Source of the DNA: Vibrio penaeicida
Lineage (GTDB): Bacteria > Pseudomonadota > Gammaproteobacteria > Enterobacterales > Vibrionaceae
Reading direction: 5' to 3'
Assembly (NCBI RefSeq): GCF_019977755.1
Contig: NZ_AP025145.1
Location: forward strand, 620,001-684,000
DNA length: 64,000 bases
Part shown: one piece after another, positions 16,872 to 27,051 of the stretch
Layout: the number at the start of each line of letters is the position of its first letter
Position numbering within the stretch: the stretch's first letter is position 1
Made by a program: the position numbers and the translations under genes
The notes under the pieces: generated by a model
The model's database searches: none
The model's input: only the letters and a program-made list of their open reading frames with translations
Told to the model about the DNA's origin: nothing

Positions 16872-18989
16872 ATGGAAGAAAAACAAGACGTCGATTTGGC
16901 GCAATTTGAGCTGCCTATAAGAACGGATTTTCCGTGGCTAACGACGTTTATCACGGCTGTAGGCATTGTTCTGGCTGGGTTACATATTTGGTTTAATACG
17001 TTAGCGACACTGCCGGAACTGTGGGTTTCAGCCACTCACTTTGCCGGGTTTTCCTTAGTGTGCGCTCTGCTTTACCCTGCAAGAAAAAGTTGGAAGAAGA
17101 GTCGATTTGCTCTCGCCATTGATATGATTATTGCCGCTGCTGCGGTGTCCTGTTTGATATATATCCCTCTCGCAGAAGACGCTTTGTATGATCGTGGCGT
17201 GAAATTCGTTACGTTGGATTGGGTGTTTTCGCTGATGAGCATTGTCATTGTGCTAGAGGTGATTCGACGCACGATCGGCTGGTTCATCCCAGTGCTTATT
17301 ATCATCTCACTGACTTACGTGGTTTGGTGGGGGCAATGGGTTCCCGGTGTTTTTCACTTTCCAGGGTTGAGTGCAGAAACCTTACTTTATCGCAGTTTTT
17401 ACAGTTCAGAGGGCATGTTCGGGACGATCTCCAGAATCAGCTGGAGTTACGTATTCATGTTCATTCTCTTTGGCGCATTTCTAGTCCGGTCTGGGGCGGG
17501 TGATTTCATTATTGATGTTTCCCGTGCGGTCGCAAACAAAGTGATTGGCGGTCCTGGGTTTGTGGCGGTTATGGGTTCTGGCTTAATGGGATCTGTCTCA
17601 GGTTCCAGTGTGGCCAATACAGTTTCAACGGGTGTTATTACCATCCCGCTTATGCAGCGAGCTGGTTTTCCTTCAAGGTTTGCTGCAGGTGTCGAAGCTG
17701 CCGCTTCAACGGGTGGGCAGTTGATGCCGCCAGTAATGGGAGCCGGCGCTTTTATCATGGCATCTTACACACAGATTCCTTATGTCGATATCGTGGCAGT
17801 GTCCATTGTTCCTGCCATGATCTACTTTCTCTCTGTCGCGTTCTTTGTTCGGATTGAAGCAAAAAGAAGTGGCGTGCACCAAGTAGAAGCGAACAGTGTG
17901 CCAGTGCTTAAAGTATTGGCTTCGGGTTGGCACTACCTTATCCCTCTCGTTGTGCTGGTTTACTTACTCGTTTCTGGCTTTACACCAACGTATGCAGCGG
18001 GTATCTCTATCATATCGGTCGTTGTATCCTCTTGGCTGTCGCCGAATAAAATGGGCGTTAAGGCTATTTTTGAAGCATTGGCTCAAGGGTCGAGAAACAT
18101 GGCAACCACTGCTGTGCTTTTAACGGGTATCGGGCTTGTGATTAACGTGATCAGCACAACGGGTGTAGGTAACACGTTCTCGCTAATGATCAATGAATGG
18201 GCGAGTGGTTCCCTGATGATTATGTTAGTGCTCATTGCCTTAGCATCATTGATTCTGGGAATGGGTTTACCTGTTACCGCGGCGTATATTGTACTCGGTA
18301 CCCTGTCGGCTCCTGCTCTTTATAACTTGATCGCTCAAGACCAACTGCTAGAAATGCTGACGTTAGGGCAACTACCAGAGCAAGCAAAAGCTATATTTAT
18401 GCTGGCAGCGCCTGATCAACTTGCGTTGTTGAATGCACCGATGGCTGTAGAGAAAGCGCAAAGCTTGATTGCATTGGTTCCGGCGGAGTTTTTACCCACG
18501 TTACTTGAGCAAGCGATAGGGATAGAGAAAGTGGGCCTAGCCTTACTTGCGGCGCACTTGATTATCTTTTGGTTATCGCAAGACAGCAATGTCACGCCGC
18601 CAGTTTGCTTAACCGCGTTTGCAGCCGCAACCATTGCACGAACCCCTCCGATGCGAACGGGTCTTACCGCATGGAAAATTGCAAAAGGGCTGTATATCGT
18701 GCCTGTTTTGATGGCCTATACCGCGTTGGTGAGCTGGGATCTTATTTCGGTGATATCGATTGGTGTGTTTTCTGTATTCGGAGTTTATGCACTTATCGCT
18801 GCTCTAGAGGGGTATTTGGAATCTCCTTTGAGCTGGTGGTTAAGAGCTGTTGTGGCGGTTCTTGGTGTTGTGATGATGTGGCCAGATGTTCCATTAGTAA
18901 TACGTGTTGCCGCTGTCGCTGTGTTTATCGGCTTGTTTTATTACAGCTACCAAAATAACAAAGATATAGGGGAGATCGAGACCAGCTAA
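16872..18989 (+). CDS. TRAP transporter fused permease (DctQ-DctM, TAXI type)
   Basis: 705 residues with many hydrophobic helices; the small (4-helix) and large (12-helix) TRAP subunits are fused in one chain, as usual in TAXI systems. Recognisable large-subunit stretches include GSGLMGSVSGSSVANTVSTG, STGGQLMPPVMGAGAF and GMGLPVTAAYI. It should import the substrate captured by the preceding protein using an ion gradient. The start is preceded by GAGGAAA. It lies 91 bp after the binding-protein gene and depends on read-through of the intervening hairpin or on a local promoter. The kinase gene is convergent on its 3' side with only about 50 bp between stops. Confidence 0.93.
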   Translation: MEEKQDVDLAQFELPIRTDFPWLTTFITAVGIVLAGLHIWFNTLATLPELWVSATHFAGFSLVCALLYPARKSWKKSRFALAIDMIIAAAAVSCLIYIPLAEDALYDRGVKFVTLDWVFSLMSIVIVLEVIRRTIGWFIPVLIIISLTYVVWWGQWVPGVFHFPGLSAETLLYRSFYSSEGMFGTISRISWSYVFMFILFGAFLVRSGAGDFIIDVSRAVANKVIGGPGFVAVMGSGLMGSVSGSSVANTVSTGVITIPLMQRAGFPSRFAAGVEAAASTGGQLMPPVMGAGAFIMASYTQIPYVDIVAVSIVPAMIYFLSVAFFVRIEAKRSGVHQVEANSVPVLKVLASGWHYLIPLVVLVYLLVSGFTPTYAAGISIISVVVSSWLSPNKMGVKAIFEALAQGSRNMATTAVLLTGIGLVINVISTTGVGNTFSLMINEWASGSLMIMLVLIALASLILGMGLPVTAAYIVLGTLSAPALYNLIAQDQLLEMLTLGQLPEQAKAIFMLAAPDQLALLNAPMAVEKAQSLIALVPAEFLPTLLEQAIGIEKVGLALLAAHLIIFWLSQDSNVTPPVCLTAFAAATIARTPPMRTGLTAWKIAKGLYIVPVLMAYTALVSWDLISVISIGVFSVFGVYALIAALEGYLESPLSWWLRAVVAVLGVVMMWPDVPLVIRVAAVAVFIGLFYYSYQNNKDIGEIETS

Positions 18990-19042
18990 GTGTGGCTTCA
19001 TATTTTTTTGGGGCGGAGAGCTATAGCCCTTTCGAGATGAAC

Positions 19043-21211
19043 CTATCTGGCTTTCTTCAAGCTTAATGTAAACGTCATCCCTGATTCGAATACGGGGGTG
19101 GCGTTTTTTATTGGTTTTATTGGGCTACTGTTGTTATTTGCCCATACCTTTCCTTGCATTTCCTTCATGCTGTTTGCGGAGATTGCCAAGCCTAGTCCTA
19201 GCCCTTGTCCTACCTTTTTACTGGTATAAAAAGGTTCGAATAGGTGCTGTAATGCTTCGTCTGTGGAGCCCGTACCGTTGTCTCGAATGTGTAGCTCTAT
19301 GGTGTCCTCTAAAACCGTACTCTCTATCTTCAGCATTGGCGCTGCCGATTGGTTCATTGCGTCAACCGCGTTTGAAATAAGATTCCCAATAACCAAAGCA
19401 AGGCGGTGTGGTTCCCCTAATGCATCTGGCATAGGGCTCGGCCAACTCACGGTGACTTGAACGGATTTTAGTGTGTCGGCATGCAACCTAAGAACTTCTT
19501 CTGTGATAGCCGAAATGGAAAGCGGAACAAGCTCTTGTGAGCGGCTGTAGGAGAACGTTTTAAGTTCACTGGTCATCGTCGCCATTCGGTCAATTAAGCT
19601 GTCTACTAATTTCATGTTTGCCTTGAGCAAGTCGGTTTGCTGGCGTTCTATCAGCACACCGCTGCTCGAAAGTAAGGTTCTAATCCCCGTTAAAGGTTGA
19701 TTGAGCTCGTGTGTAATGGCACTCGACATTCGACCTAGTGCCGCCATTTTGCTGTTTTGAACCAGTTCATCTTGCGCCGCTTCGAGCGCTAAGGTTCTGG
19801 CTTTTACGCGTTCTTCCAATTCTAGATTTGCCTTTTGAAGGGCATTTTCAGCCTTCTTACGCTTGCTGATATCAATAAGGGTGGCGAGGTAACCAGATTG
19901 CGTACCAAACGTCATGTAAGTCAGTGAGAATAGGGTGGGGAAGCGAGAACCGTCACTACGCTGAGCCATCACTTCGACCGCGCTGAGTTCGGTTATGTCT
20001 TTATTTTTTTGCTTCTGAAAACCAGCGTGCTTTGAATGATCCGTGTTCTTTGAAGTATCAATGCGAGTCGATAAATTCTTAAGCATCGACATTACCGTGG
20101 TATTGCCCATCATGGTTTCAAATAACTGCCACGCTTCCATATTGGTAGCCAACGGTTCAGACAAACCAAAATACCGTAACGCCATAGGGTTGATATAGGC
20201 AACGCGACCTTGTTCTGTCAGCATCATCAAGCCAACATCGGTCTTCGATATTATGGTGCGTAGTTGCCTTTCTGAATCGGAGATCGCTTGTTGCAGCGCC
20301 TCTCTTGAGCGGATTTTTTGTCGTCTTTCAATCGTTAACAAGATCACGACCAGTACCAAGAGCATTAAAATCGCCGCTATCAGCATGACGGTGTTGACCG
20401 TGTCATCAAGTTCTTTAATTGGGGTCAGATAATGAATATTCCACTTGAGGTCATCTAAGCTTACGCTTTGAACCAAATAAGGTTGGTTTTCAATAGAAAC
20501 GAGGCTAACTTCTGTCCCGTCGGGCAGTAAAAACGGGGTTAACGGCGGCATTGTGTCTTTGCCTATTTGGCGGTTCAAATCAGATTGAGAGCTCGTGAGG
20601 AAAAAGCGTTTTTGGCGATCACTGATCAACACAAACTCATTATTAGCCAACCAAGATTCGGATAATGTTTGAAGGTTTATTCTAGCGACTGCGATCCCAA
20701 TTAATCCTTGATACCCGTATATAGGAGCGGCGCGGTAGTAGCGCGCTTGCCCTTGAGAAAGGTAGCTCAGAGTAACAACCTCCCCCCCTAATTGCTGCAT
20801 TAAAGACGTAATTGCCGCGCCGTCGGAGTCTCGCCATTTATAAACTGGGCTGCTACTGGCAACGAAATCGCCATTCGAGTTGAGCAAGTACCATCCGCGG
20901 GTTTGAGACGCTTTATCCAATTGAGCGAGGTAGGTTTCAACGGCTTCTCTTTGTGAGAAATCGCCTTCCAATAGTGATCGGCTGGGTTGGTGCTCTGCAA
21001 TTAAATAGGGCAAAAAATCGTACCGAGCTAGGGTACGGCGGATATCGCCAACATAGATGAGTAATCGGTCTTGACCACTTAGATGTGTGTTGTCTAACAG
21101 CCAGCCTTTCGTGGTGTCTCGGATAAACAGTAAAGTTAGGCTCATTGCCAGAATAATTAGAAGAATAACAGGCAGTTTTCGAAACGGATAAGACGGTTTT
21201 CTATTCTCCAT
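19043..21211 (-). CDS. DctB-type sensor histidine kinase with PAS domain
   Basis: 722 residues: transmembrane helices at about 13-30 and 273-293 enclose a periplasmic double-Cache-like sensor. A PAS domain (about 312-450), a coiled linker (455-488), a HisKA domain with phospho-acceptor H501 in AITHELNQPLTG, and an HATPase domain (N box ISNAVDAM, G1 DNGTGS, G2 GQGLGLGLA) follow. The HELNQPLTG form is typical of DctB-like kinases that partner sigma-54 response regulators. The only such regulator here is at 6089-7429, now separated by the fucosidase island and the transporter genes. It likely senses the TAXI substrate or a related carboxylate. Confidence 0.9.
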   Translation of the reverse strand: MENRKPSYPFRKLPVILLIILAMSLTLLFIRDTTKGWLLDNTHLSGQDRLLIYVGDIRRTLARYDFLPYLIAEHQPSRSLLEGDFSQREAVETYLAQLDKASQTRGWYLLNSNGDFVASSSPVYKWRDSDGAAITSLMQQLGGEVVTLSYLSQGQARYYRAAPIYGYQGLIGIAVARINLQTLSESWLANNEFVLISDRQKRFFLTSSQSDLNRQIGKDTMPPLTPFLLPDGTEVSLVSIENQPYLVQSVSLDDLKWNIHYLTPIKELDDTVNTVMLIAAILMLLVLVVILLTIERRQKIRSREALQQAISDSERQLRTIISKTDVGLMMLTEQGRVAYINPMALRYFGLSEPLATNMEAWQLFETMMGNTTVMSMLKNLSTRIDTSKNTDHSKHAGFQKQKNKDITELSAVEVMAQRSDGSRFPTLFSLTYMTFGTQSGYLATLIDISKRKKAENALQKANLELEERVKARTLALEAAQDELVQNSKMAALGRMSSAITHELNQPLTGIRTLLSSSGVLIERQQTDLLKANMKLVDSLIDRMATMTSELKTFSYSRSQELVPLSISAITEEVLRLHADTLKSVQVTVSWPSPMPDALGEPHRLALVIGNLISNAVDAMNQSAAPMLKIESTVLEDTIELHIRDNGTGSTDEALQHLFEPFYTSKKVGQGLGLGLAISANSMKEMQGKVWANNNSSPIKPIKNATPVFESGMTFTLSLKKAR

Positions 21212-21417
21212 TACTTTTTGTTCTCCGTCACTTTATGCTCTCAACCATTTTATCTTGTTAGCCACATTATTTACCTAAAAAGTCATCGCACTAAGGCGCA
21301 TTTTGCCCTTAGTCACTAATTGACATTGAGTTTAGCAAAAGAACTGTCTATGGCGGTCCGTATGTAACAAAATTGTGAGTTATAGCTTTGAGTATCAAGT
21401 CTTGGAAGGGGTTTTCT

Positions 21418-22620
21418 GTGCAATATGATTACGTTGTATTAGGTGGGGGAATTGTGGGGGTGTCAACAGCTTGGCAGCTTCAGCAAAATGAACCTAACGC
21501 GCGAATTTTGCTTATCGAAAAGGAAAAGCAACTCGCCATGCACCAGACTGGACACAATAGCGGTGTTATTCATGCTGGGGTGTATTACGCACCGGGCAGT
21601 TTAAAGGCTCAGTTTTGTCGCGAGGGTGTGGATGCAACCAAGGCTTTTTGCCTGAAACATGAAATTCCTGTCGAAAACTGCGGCAAACTATTAGTCGCGA
21701 CAAACTCGGTTGAAGTTAAACGAATGGAAGCGTTGTTCGAGCGATGCCAAGATAACGGTATTGATGTCGAGATGTTATCTCAAGAGCAGCTAAAAGAACG
21801 CGAGCCGAACATTACTGGGTTAGGGGCAATCTATGTGTCGACCACCAGTATCGTCAACTACACCAAAGTTTGCATGGCTATGGCGGCTGAGTTTACCGAA
21901 ATGGGTGGAGAGATCCGATTTAATGCCAACGTTACGCGATTAATTGAGAATACTGAAAGCGTTGAGGTCTGGATGGATGGCGGCGCAGTAGAAGCTCAAT
22001 TTCTCGTCGCCTGCTGTGGCTTAATGGCGGATCGCGTCGCGAAGCTTATGGGTTTACCTACCGATTTCCAGATTGTCCCGTTTCGCGGCGAGTATTATCG
22101 ATTAGCAGAAAAACATAACGACGTTGTTAACCACCTAATCTACCCCATCCCTGATCCGGATCTTCCATTTCTCGGTGTACATTTGACTCGGATGATTGAT
22201 GGCTCTGTCACAGTGGGGCCTAATGCGGTTCAAGGTTGGAAACGGGAAGGGTATGGAGTGCTCAATTTTAGCTTGAAAGACACCGCTGAAATGGTGCGTT
22301 TTGAAGGGTTTTGGAAAGTATTGGCAAAGCACTTGAAGACAGGGTTAGAAGAAACCAAAAACTCATGGTGGAAGCCGGGGTACTTGAAGCTGGTTAACAA
22401 ATACTGCCCTACAATCGAGCTTAATGATTTAGAACCTTATCCGGCTGGCATCCGTGCTCAAGCGGTAATGAAAGACGGGACATTAGTTCATGACTTTTTG
22501 TTTGTGGAATCCAAGCGCAGTCTTCATGTCTGCAATGCTCCTTCTCCCGCAGCCACATCTGCTATCCCTATAGGGAACTACATTTGTGAAAAAGTGGCGG
22601 AGCTGAAAGCCGAGAAATAA
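21418..22620 (+). CDS. lhgO: L-2-hydroxyglutarate oxidase/dehydrogenase
   Basis: 400 residues from the GTG at 21418, preferred because GGAAGGGG lies 6 nt upstream and the protein then opens MQYDYVVLGGGIVGVSTA, a Rossmann FAD motif at the expected place. HNSGVIHAGVYYAPGSLKA and the conserved C-terminal NAPSPAATSAIPIG segment match the LhgO family. It oxidises L-2-hydroxyglutarate to 2-oxoglutarate using FAD, normally passing electrons to the membrane quinone pool. Its placement beside a TRAP transporter and Dct-type kinase hints that imported five-carbon diacids or their precursors feed this step; that link is inference. Confidence 0.92.
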   Translation: MQYDYVVLGGGIVGVSTAWQLQQNEPNARILLIEKEKQLAMHQTGHNSGVIHAGVYYAPGSLKAQFCREGVDATKAFCLKHEIPVENCGKLLVATNSVEVKRMEALFERCQDNGIDVEMLSQEQLKEREPNITGLGAIYVSTTSIVNYTKVCMAMAAEFTEMGGEIRFNANVTRLIENTESVEVWMDGGAVEAQFLVACCGLMADRVAKLMGLPTDFQIVPFRGEYYRLAEKHNDVVNHLIYPIPDPDLPFLGVHLTRMIDGSVTVGPNAVQGWKREGYGVLNFSLKDTAEMVRFEGFWKVLAKHLKTGLEETKNSWWKPGYLKLVNKYCPTIELNDLEPYPAGIRAQAVMKDGTLVHDFLFVESKRSLHVCNAPSPAATSAIPIGNYICEKVAELKAEK

Positions 22621-22651
22621 GAGTCAAAAAGCTAATTCGCTAATTAACCAG

Positions 22652-22683
22652 GAAGCTAAGAAGCTAGGAAGCCAAGAAATTAA
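22652..22683. repeat. Four degenerate 8-bp tandem repeats
   Basis: GAAGCTAA, GAAGCTAG, GAAGCCAA and GAAATTAA run consecutively between the lhgO stop and the terminator. Too short and degenerate to assign a role. Confidence 0.6.
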
Positions 22684-22687
22684 GGAC

Positions 22688-22724
22688 AAAAAAATGCCTG
22701 ACTGTTGAGTCAGGCATTTTTATT
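22688..22724. terminator. Bidirectional terminator between lhgO and the chemoreceptor gene
   Basis: AAAAAAATGCCTGACT and AGTCAGGCATTTTTAT form a stem with a short loop. A-run and T-run on both sides suit termination of both convergent genes. Confidence 0.92.
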
Positions 22725-22737
22725 TATCAGCGGTGTG

Positions 22738-24609
22738 TTAGACGATGAATTTGCTCATGACTTCGTCTTGGTCGCGAACGTGTTGAGTTTGCAACGCCAT
22801 CGCCTCGTTTGCGCCTTCAGCAGCAACCGCTACTTGCGAAGACAAATCACGAATATTGATGGTGTTATTATTGATTTCCTCAGCAACTAAACTTTGCTCT
22901 TCTGCCGCAGACGCGATCTGAATGTTCATATCACTGATACGTTGAATGGCACTTCGAATGCGATCAAGCGATTCGTTCGCCTCTTGCGCCTTGGTTACTG
23001 TGTCATCAGCCGTTTCTTTACTCTGTCCCATTGCACTTGCTACGGCTGTCGCACCTGATTGAAGTTGTTCAATCATGTTACGAATTTCAGTCGTTGATTC
23101 TTGAGTACGTTGAGCCAGTGTTCGAACTTCGTCTGCAACAACGGCAAAACCACGACCGGATTCGCCAGCACGCGCCGCTTCAATTGCAGCATTAAGTGCC
23201 AGCAAATTGGTTTGGTCAGCAATGTCGTTTATCACTTCCAAAATGGTTTCGATGTTTGCAGTGGCAGATTCAAGCTGTTTAACTTGTTCAACCGCTTCAT
23301 CGATTCGGGATGACAAATTACTGATGGCTTGTGTGGTGTATCCGACCACTTTCGTCCCATCTTCTGTCGCGCCGTCTGCATCTTTCGCAGCAGAAGCCGC
23401 ACCTTGTGCGTTGTTTGCTACATCGGAAGACGTTGTCGCCATTTCATTCATTGCGGTTGCCAGCTGTTCTAGCTCTTGCATCTGAGTCGCCATAGCAGAA
23501 GCCGATTCTTGCGCACCAGTCGCTGTTGTCTCTGTCACGTTACGGATCTCGACACTCAACGCTTTCGTTCGCTGGATTCTCTGCTGAAGTGTTTCTGCGA
23601 ATGTATTAAACCCTGAAGCCAATGCCGCAAATTCTGAATCTGTGTTGGTATCAAGGCGTTTAGTAAGGTCACCCTGACCAGATGCCATGTCTTGAATGGC
23701 ATCGTTCAAAGAATCGAGCGGACGCATTAACACTTTAATCAAGAATAGTAGGGCAAAAATACTGATGATAAGCGCGATAGCAGTGTAGATGATTGAGCGG
23801 TTTTTCAGCTCAGTCACCGCAGAATACGCAATGCTCTCGTCTACCATAACGCCCACATACCAGTTTTCACCAGGGATCTTTGAAAAGTCTGTCGCGTATA
23901 GCTGACCGTCTAATTCAATTTCTTGAGTTTGCTCTTGAATAGAAACGTTAGGTAAGAAAGTGTTCATCTGCTTACCGTTTTTATCTACATCTGGGTGTGC
24001 GATAATCGTGCCGTCATCCGCAACGATGAAAAGAAAACCTGCGTTAAAAAGCTCTACTTTGTTGACGACATCTGCAAGACCCGCAAGGCTCACGTCATAG
24101 AATATTGCACCGGCAAATCGCCCATTTTCTTTCACTGGTACGGCAATGGAAACTAGGATTTCTCCGGTTGCAGAATCGGCATAAGGAGCCGTGATGATCA
24201 GTTTTCCGGAATTTTTCGCGTCAATATACCAAGGACGACGTCTTGGATCCCACTCTGAACCTGGGTTCCAGCCTGGATCATTATTCACGTTTGAACCGTC
24301 AGCCTCATAACCTAAACCGGCAAGAAGAAAGTTTTGTTTGATACTGGATTGGCTGATGACACTTTGTACGTAGTCTCGATTTTGTAAATCAGTTTGTAGC
24401 ATATCGGTTGCATACTGCGACAGTTCTTTTTTGCCCTTAATGTCTGCTGCAACCGTATTTCTTACCCCGTCTACGATCTCACTAACACTTTGAGTTACCT
24501 GATGTTCAAGCTCAGACTTCATTGAGAAGTACTGTTGAATCGTCAGCAAACTTAAAATGATTAACAGCAATATCGACGAAGCAGCGACGACTTTATGGCT
24601 AAATTTCAT
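22738..24609 (-). CDS. Methyl-accepting chemotaxis protein with double-Cache sensor
   Basis: 623 residues from the ATG at 24609, chosen for the GAGGGAAAAC ribosome site; an upstream in-frame start lacks one. A transmembrane helix near the N-terminus and another near 275-300 bracket a dCache_1 periplasmic domain ([17 protein letters not shown] and [19 protein letters not shown] are typical). A HAMP segment and a methyl-accepting signalling domain with the tip [19 protein letters not shown] and [10 protein letters not shown] follow. It steers swimming toward or from a small ligand, often an amino acid for this fold. No chemotaxis kinase genes are nearby, so it is an orphan receptor. Confidence 0.95.
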   Translation of the reverse strand: MKFSHKVVAASSILLLIILSLLTIQQYFSMKSELEHQVTQSVSEIVDGVRNTVAADIKGKKELSQYATDMLQTDLQNRDYVQSVISQSSIKQNFLLAGLGYEADGSNVNNDPGWNPGSEWDPRRRPWYIDAKNSGKLIITAPYADSATGEILVSIAVPVKENGRFAGAIFYDVSLAGLADVVNKVELFNAGFLFIVADDGTIIAHPDVDKNGKQMNTFLPNVSIQEQTQEIELDGQLYATDFSKIPGENWYVGVMVDESIAYSAVTELKNRSIIYTAIALIISIFALLFLIKVLMRPLDSLNDAIQDMASGQGDLTKRLDTNTDSEFAALASGFNTFAETLQQRIQRTKALSVEIRNVTETTATGAQESASAMATQMQELEQLATAMNEMATTSSDVANNAQGAASAAKDADGATEDGTKVVGYTTQAISNLSSRIDEAVEQVKQLESATANIETILEVINDIADQTNLLALNAAIEAARAGESGRGFAVVADEVRTLAQRTQESTTEIRNMIEQLQSGATAVASAMGQSKETADDTVTKAQEANESLDRIRSAIQRISDMNIQIASAAEEQSLVAEEINNNTINIRDLSSQVAVAAEGANEAMALQTQHVRDQDEVMSKFIV

Positions 24610-25128
24610 AGTTTTCCCTCTACAACACCTAAACAACCAAAGATTATTCCCTTGAGTTTAGCTAAAGTGTTTTTATTTTCCGTACTCCCCAGAGATAGCG
24701 GAAAGAATATTATTATTAGTGAAGGCGACTGAATTACATTTATATCAGCAGCAATTAGAGTATGACGTAAAAATGTAAAGATTTCTTACATAAAATTGAC
24801 TTTATTTTGTGATTTTAAGTCGATTAATTGATTAATTCGCGAGTCGAAAATTCATTATTTCCTTTTCAGCTCTCTGAGTTAAGCCTGGAGTTCACTGAAT
24901 CTCTTGATTTTTGGGGACTTTTGAAATTTTTCATGTCAAGTGTATTCGGAGTTTTGTATCGTATGATTTCAATTTACTGTGAAATTAAATGCTATGAGAT
25001 CATGAAAAAATATGAGTGTTAATAAGTTCTAAGTAGAGCATTATTGATGAAATAATGCTCTGTAGGTTAGCGGTATTCATTAAAGGTCGGCGGGTTACAA
25101 ATAATACTTATTTGGGCTATGCAAGCGC
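24610..25128. other. AT-rich intergenic region with a perfect 11-bp inverted repeat
   Basis: No convincing gene: a 64-codon frame at 24828-25022 lacks a ribosome site and family resemblance. AGAGCATTATT and AATAATGCTCT (25035-25061) form a perfect hairpin with a 5-base loop about 70 bp beyond the yjeH stop. It lacks a T-run, so it may be an mRNA 3'-end stabiliser or a weak terminator. Confidence 0.55.
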
Positions 25129-26397
25129 TTAACTAAATACTGGCGGCTCTTTGCGTTTTCTTGCATTTGGTATTTGTAGCAAAGTAAAAATTATAATGGC
25201 GTAAAGCATTGCCCACCCTAAGCAAGCAAATACCAACACACATAACACCAAAGATAGCCACGCCAAACCTTTCGACAAACCAGAGAGCAACTTCACGGCC
25301 GATAGCATTGCAAGAAGATAGATTAGGACAAATATGCCATTAGCCAGTTTAACAAACATCTCTAAATCCAGACCAACAACTCGACCAAAAAGCAGCGATA
25401 GAAGCAAGGTAACACTGATAACGTACGTTGCATTTGCAGGTACACCTCTGGCAGAAACTTTGGCTAGTTTTCCTTCTGGCTTGTACTGGCGAGCTTGACT
25501 CCAAAGCATGCGCGATAGGCTTTGAAGGTAAAGGTTAACGCTGGCAAAACAAGCTAGAAACGCCACGATGCTAATAACAATACGGCTGCTTTCACCAAAC
25601 AAGTGGGCTGTAATCCACGGTATTGCACCTGTTTCCATTTCTACTGTGCCATAGGCTTGGAATTTCAACACAACAACGGAACACGCCCAATAGGTTAGCC
25701 CTGCGACAAAGCATCCTAAAATGATGGCGATAGGAAAATCTCTCTCAGGGTTCTTAAACTCTTCTCCCATGTGTGCAAAAGCTTCAATACCCACAAAACA
25801 CCAAAACATAACAGCGAGTGCAGAGCCAACAGAAACCCATTCAACGGAAGAGAAAGAAGGCATGGTGAGGTCGGAAGGTTGAACCTCACCTTGCCAAAAA
25901 AACAGGATGATCAAAGTGAACAGGCAAAGCGCAATCAGTGTTTGAAGCTGAGAAGAAGATTTGCTGCCCAATAGGTTTACACCTAACAAGAGTGCGACGG
26001 TGAAGCACTCTGCGACAAATTGAGAATCTCCTATCTCTGGCAGCCAAGGTTTTGCAAAACTGGCAGCGAGAGCGACGGCTGCGGGAACACCAACCGGGAT
26101 GACCGACAAAAATAACCAAGCGACACTTCGCTCTAGTTTGGCGTTGAAAGCCAGCTTAACAAAGTGCGCGGTTCCGCCAGCATTTGGGTAACGGCGACCC
26201 AGCATGGCAAAAGTTAAAGCGATAGGGCAGATAGCCGCAAATAATATAACCCAAGACCAAAGAGATGACTTTTCAGCAATGCCTGCCGTAATGGCTGGGA
26301 TCATAAACAGACCAGTACCAAGCAATGTGGTGGAGAGCTGTCCTATGCCCGAGATAAGGGTGATTTCTTTTTTGAGTTCTTGCACTGTTTCGTCCAT
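25129..26397 (-). CDS. yjeH: YjeH-type L-methionine/branched-chain amino acid exporter
   Basis: 422 residues, APC superfamily, about 12 membrane helices. It follows E. coli YjeH closely: GIGQLSTTLLGTGLFMIPA, LGRRYPNAGGTAHFVKLAF, WLFLSVIPVGVPAA, VMFWCFVGIEAFAHMGEEFK and NPERDFP. E. coli YjeH exports methionine and branched-chain amino acids. The gene is divergent from an Lrp/AsnC-type regulator, the usual control for amino acid exporters. No strong ribosome site precedes the ATG, so initiation may be weak. Confidence 0.9.
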   Translation of the reverse strand: MDETVQELKKEITLISGIGQLSTTLLGTGLFMIPAITAGIAEKSSLWSWVILFAAICPIALTFAMLGRRYPNAGGTAHFVKLAFNAKLERSVAWLFLSVIPVGVPAAVALAASFAKPWLPEIGDSQFVAECFTVALLLGVNLLGSKSSSQLQTLIALCLFTLIILFFWQGEVQPSDLTMPSFSSVEWVSVGSALAVMFWCFVGIEAFAHMGEEFKNPERDFPIAIILGCFVAGLTYWACSVVVLKFQAYGTVEMETGAIPWITAHLFGESSRIVISIVAFLACFASVNLYLQSLSRMLWSQARQYKPEGKLAKVSARGVPANATYVISVTLLLSLLFGRVVGLDLEMFVKLANGIFVLIYLLAMLSAVKLLSGLSKGLAWLSLVLCVLVFACLGWAMLYAIIIFTLLQIPNARKRKEPPVFS

Positions 26398-26579
26398 GAA
26401 AATGAATTGGTATAGAGTGTCTAAACTTGACTTAATTCCAGACTATATTTTTTAAGCTCAATATACATCTGGCAAAATGACGAAACACTCCGTTAAAATG
26501 ACACTTTTAACAGACACTTTGTATCGGTAGCTCAATTCCTAACCGTTTAAAGCAATCAAATAATAATAAAGGGAAGCAA

Positions 26580-27017
26580 TTGGATAAATTTGATAAGGAA
26601 ATCCTGTCGATTTTGGCGCAAGACGGTAGGCGCTCAGTCAGTGATATTGCGCGTGAGGTGAACCTGTCTCGTAGTGCTGTTACGTCCAGAATGAAGAAGT
26701 TAGAAGACGATGGTGTCATCTTAGGATACCAAGTAAAAGTCGCCGCGCCGGATGCGTCGCTGAACGCGTATATTGCACTTTACTTCGATACATCTAGAGC
26801 AGAGCACAGTTGCGATACATATGGCGCGAAAGTGGCGGATATTCCGGAAGTTAAATGGGCACACGCCATCAGCGGTGAAACCGACATGATGGTGTTTATT
26901 GAAGCGCCAAGCATGAAACGTTTGAATGAAATTCGTGACGAACTTCAGGCGTTACCTCACTTGAAGCATCTCATTACGCATACCGTATTAACGGAATTTT
27001 TCAACCGCCGCTTTTAA
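26580..27017 (+). CDS. Lrp/AsnC-family transcriptional regulator
   Basis: 145 residues. An N-terminal winged helix-turn-helix (DKFDKEILSILAQDGRRSVSDIAREVNLSRS... region, residues 2-60) is followed by the RAM ligand-binding domain. The start is TTG with AAAGGGA 5 nt upstream; the resulting N-terminus aligns with the family. Divergent from yjeH, so it most likely senses an amino acid and controls that exporter. Confidence 0.92.
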   Translation: MDKFDKEILSILAQDGRRSVSDIAREVNLSRSAVTSRMKKLEDDGVILGYQVKVAAPDASLNAYIALYFDTSRAEHSCDTYGAKVADIPEVKWAHAISGETDMMVFIEAPSMKRLNEIRDELQALPHLKHLITHTVLTEFFNRRF

Positions 27018-27051
27018 TACGATGTGTATTTCCTACAGCGGCGTGGAATAG

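Noticed and set aside
17447..17758. Long antisense frame inside the TRAP permease
   Set aside because: Arises from the codon structure of the hydrophobic gene on the other strand; no independent start signal.
24828..25022. 64-codon frame in the AT-rich region after the chemoreceptor gene
   Set aside because: No ribosome site and composition typical of non-coding AT-rich DNA.
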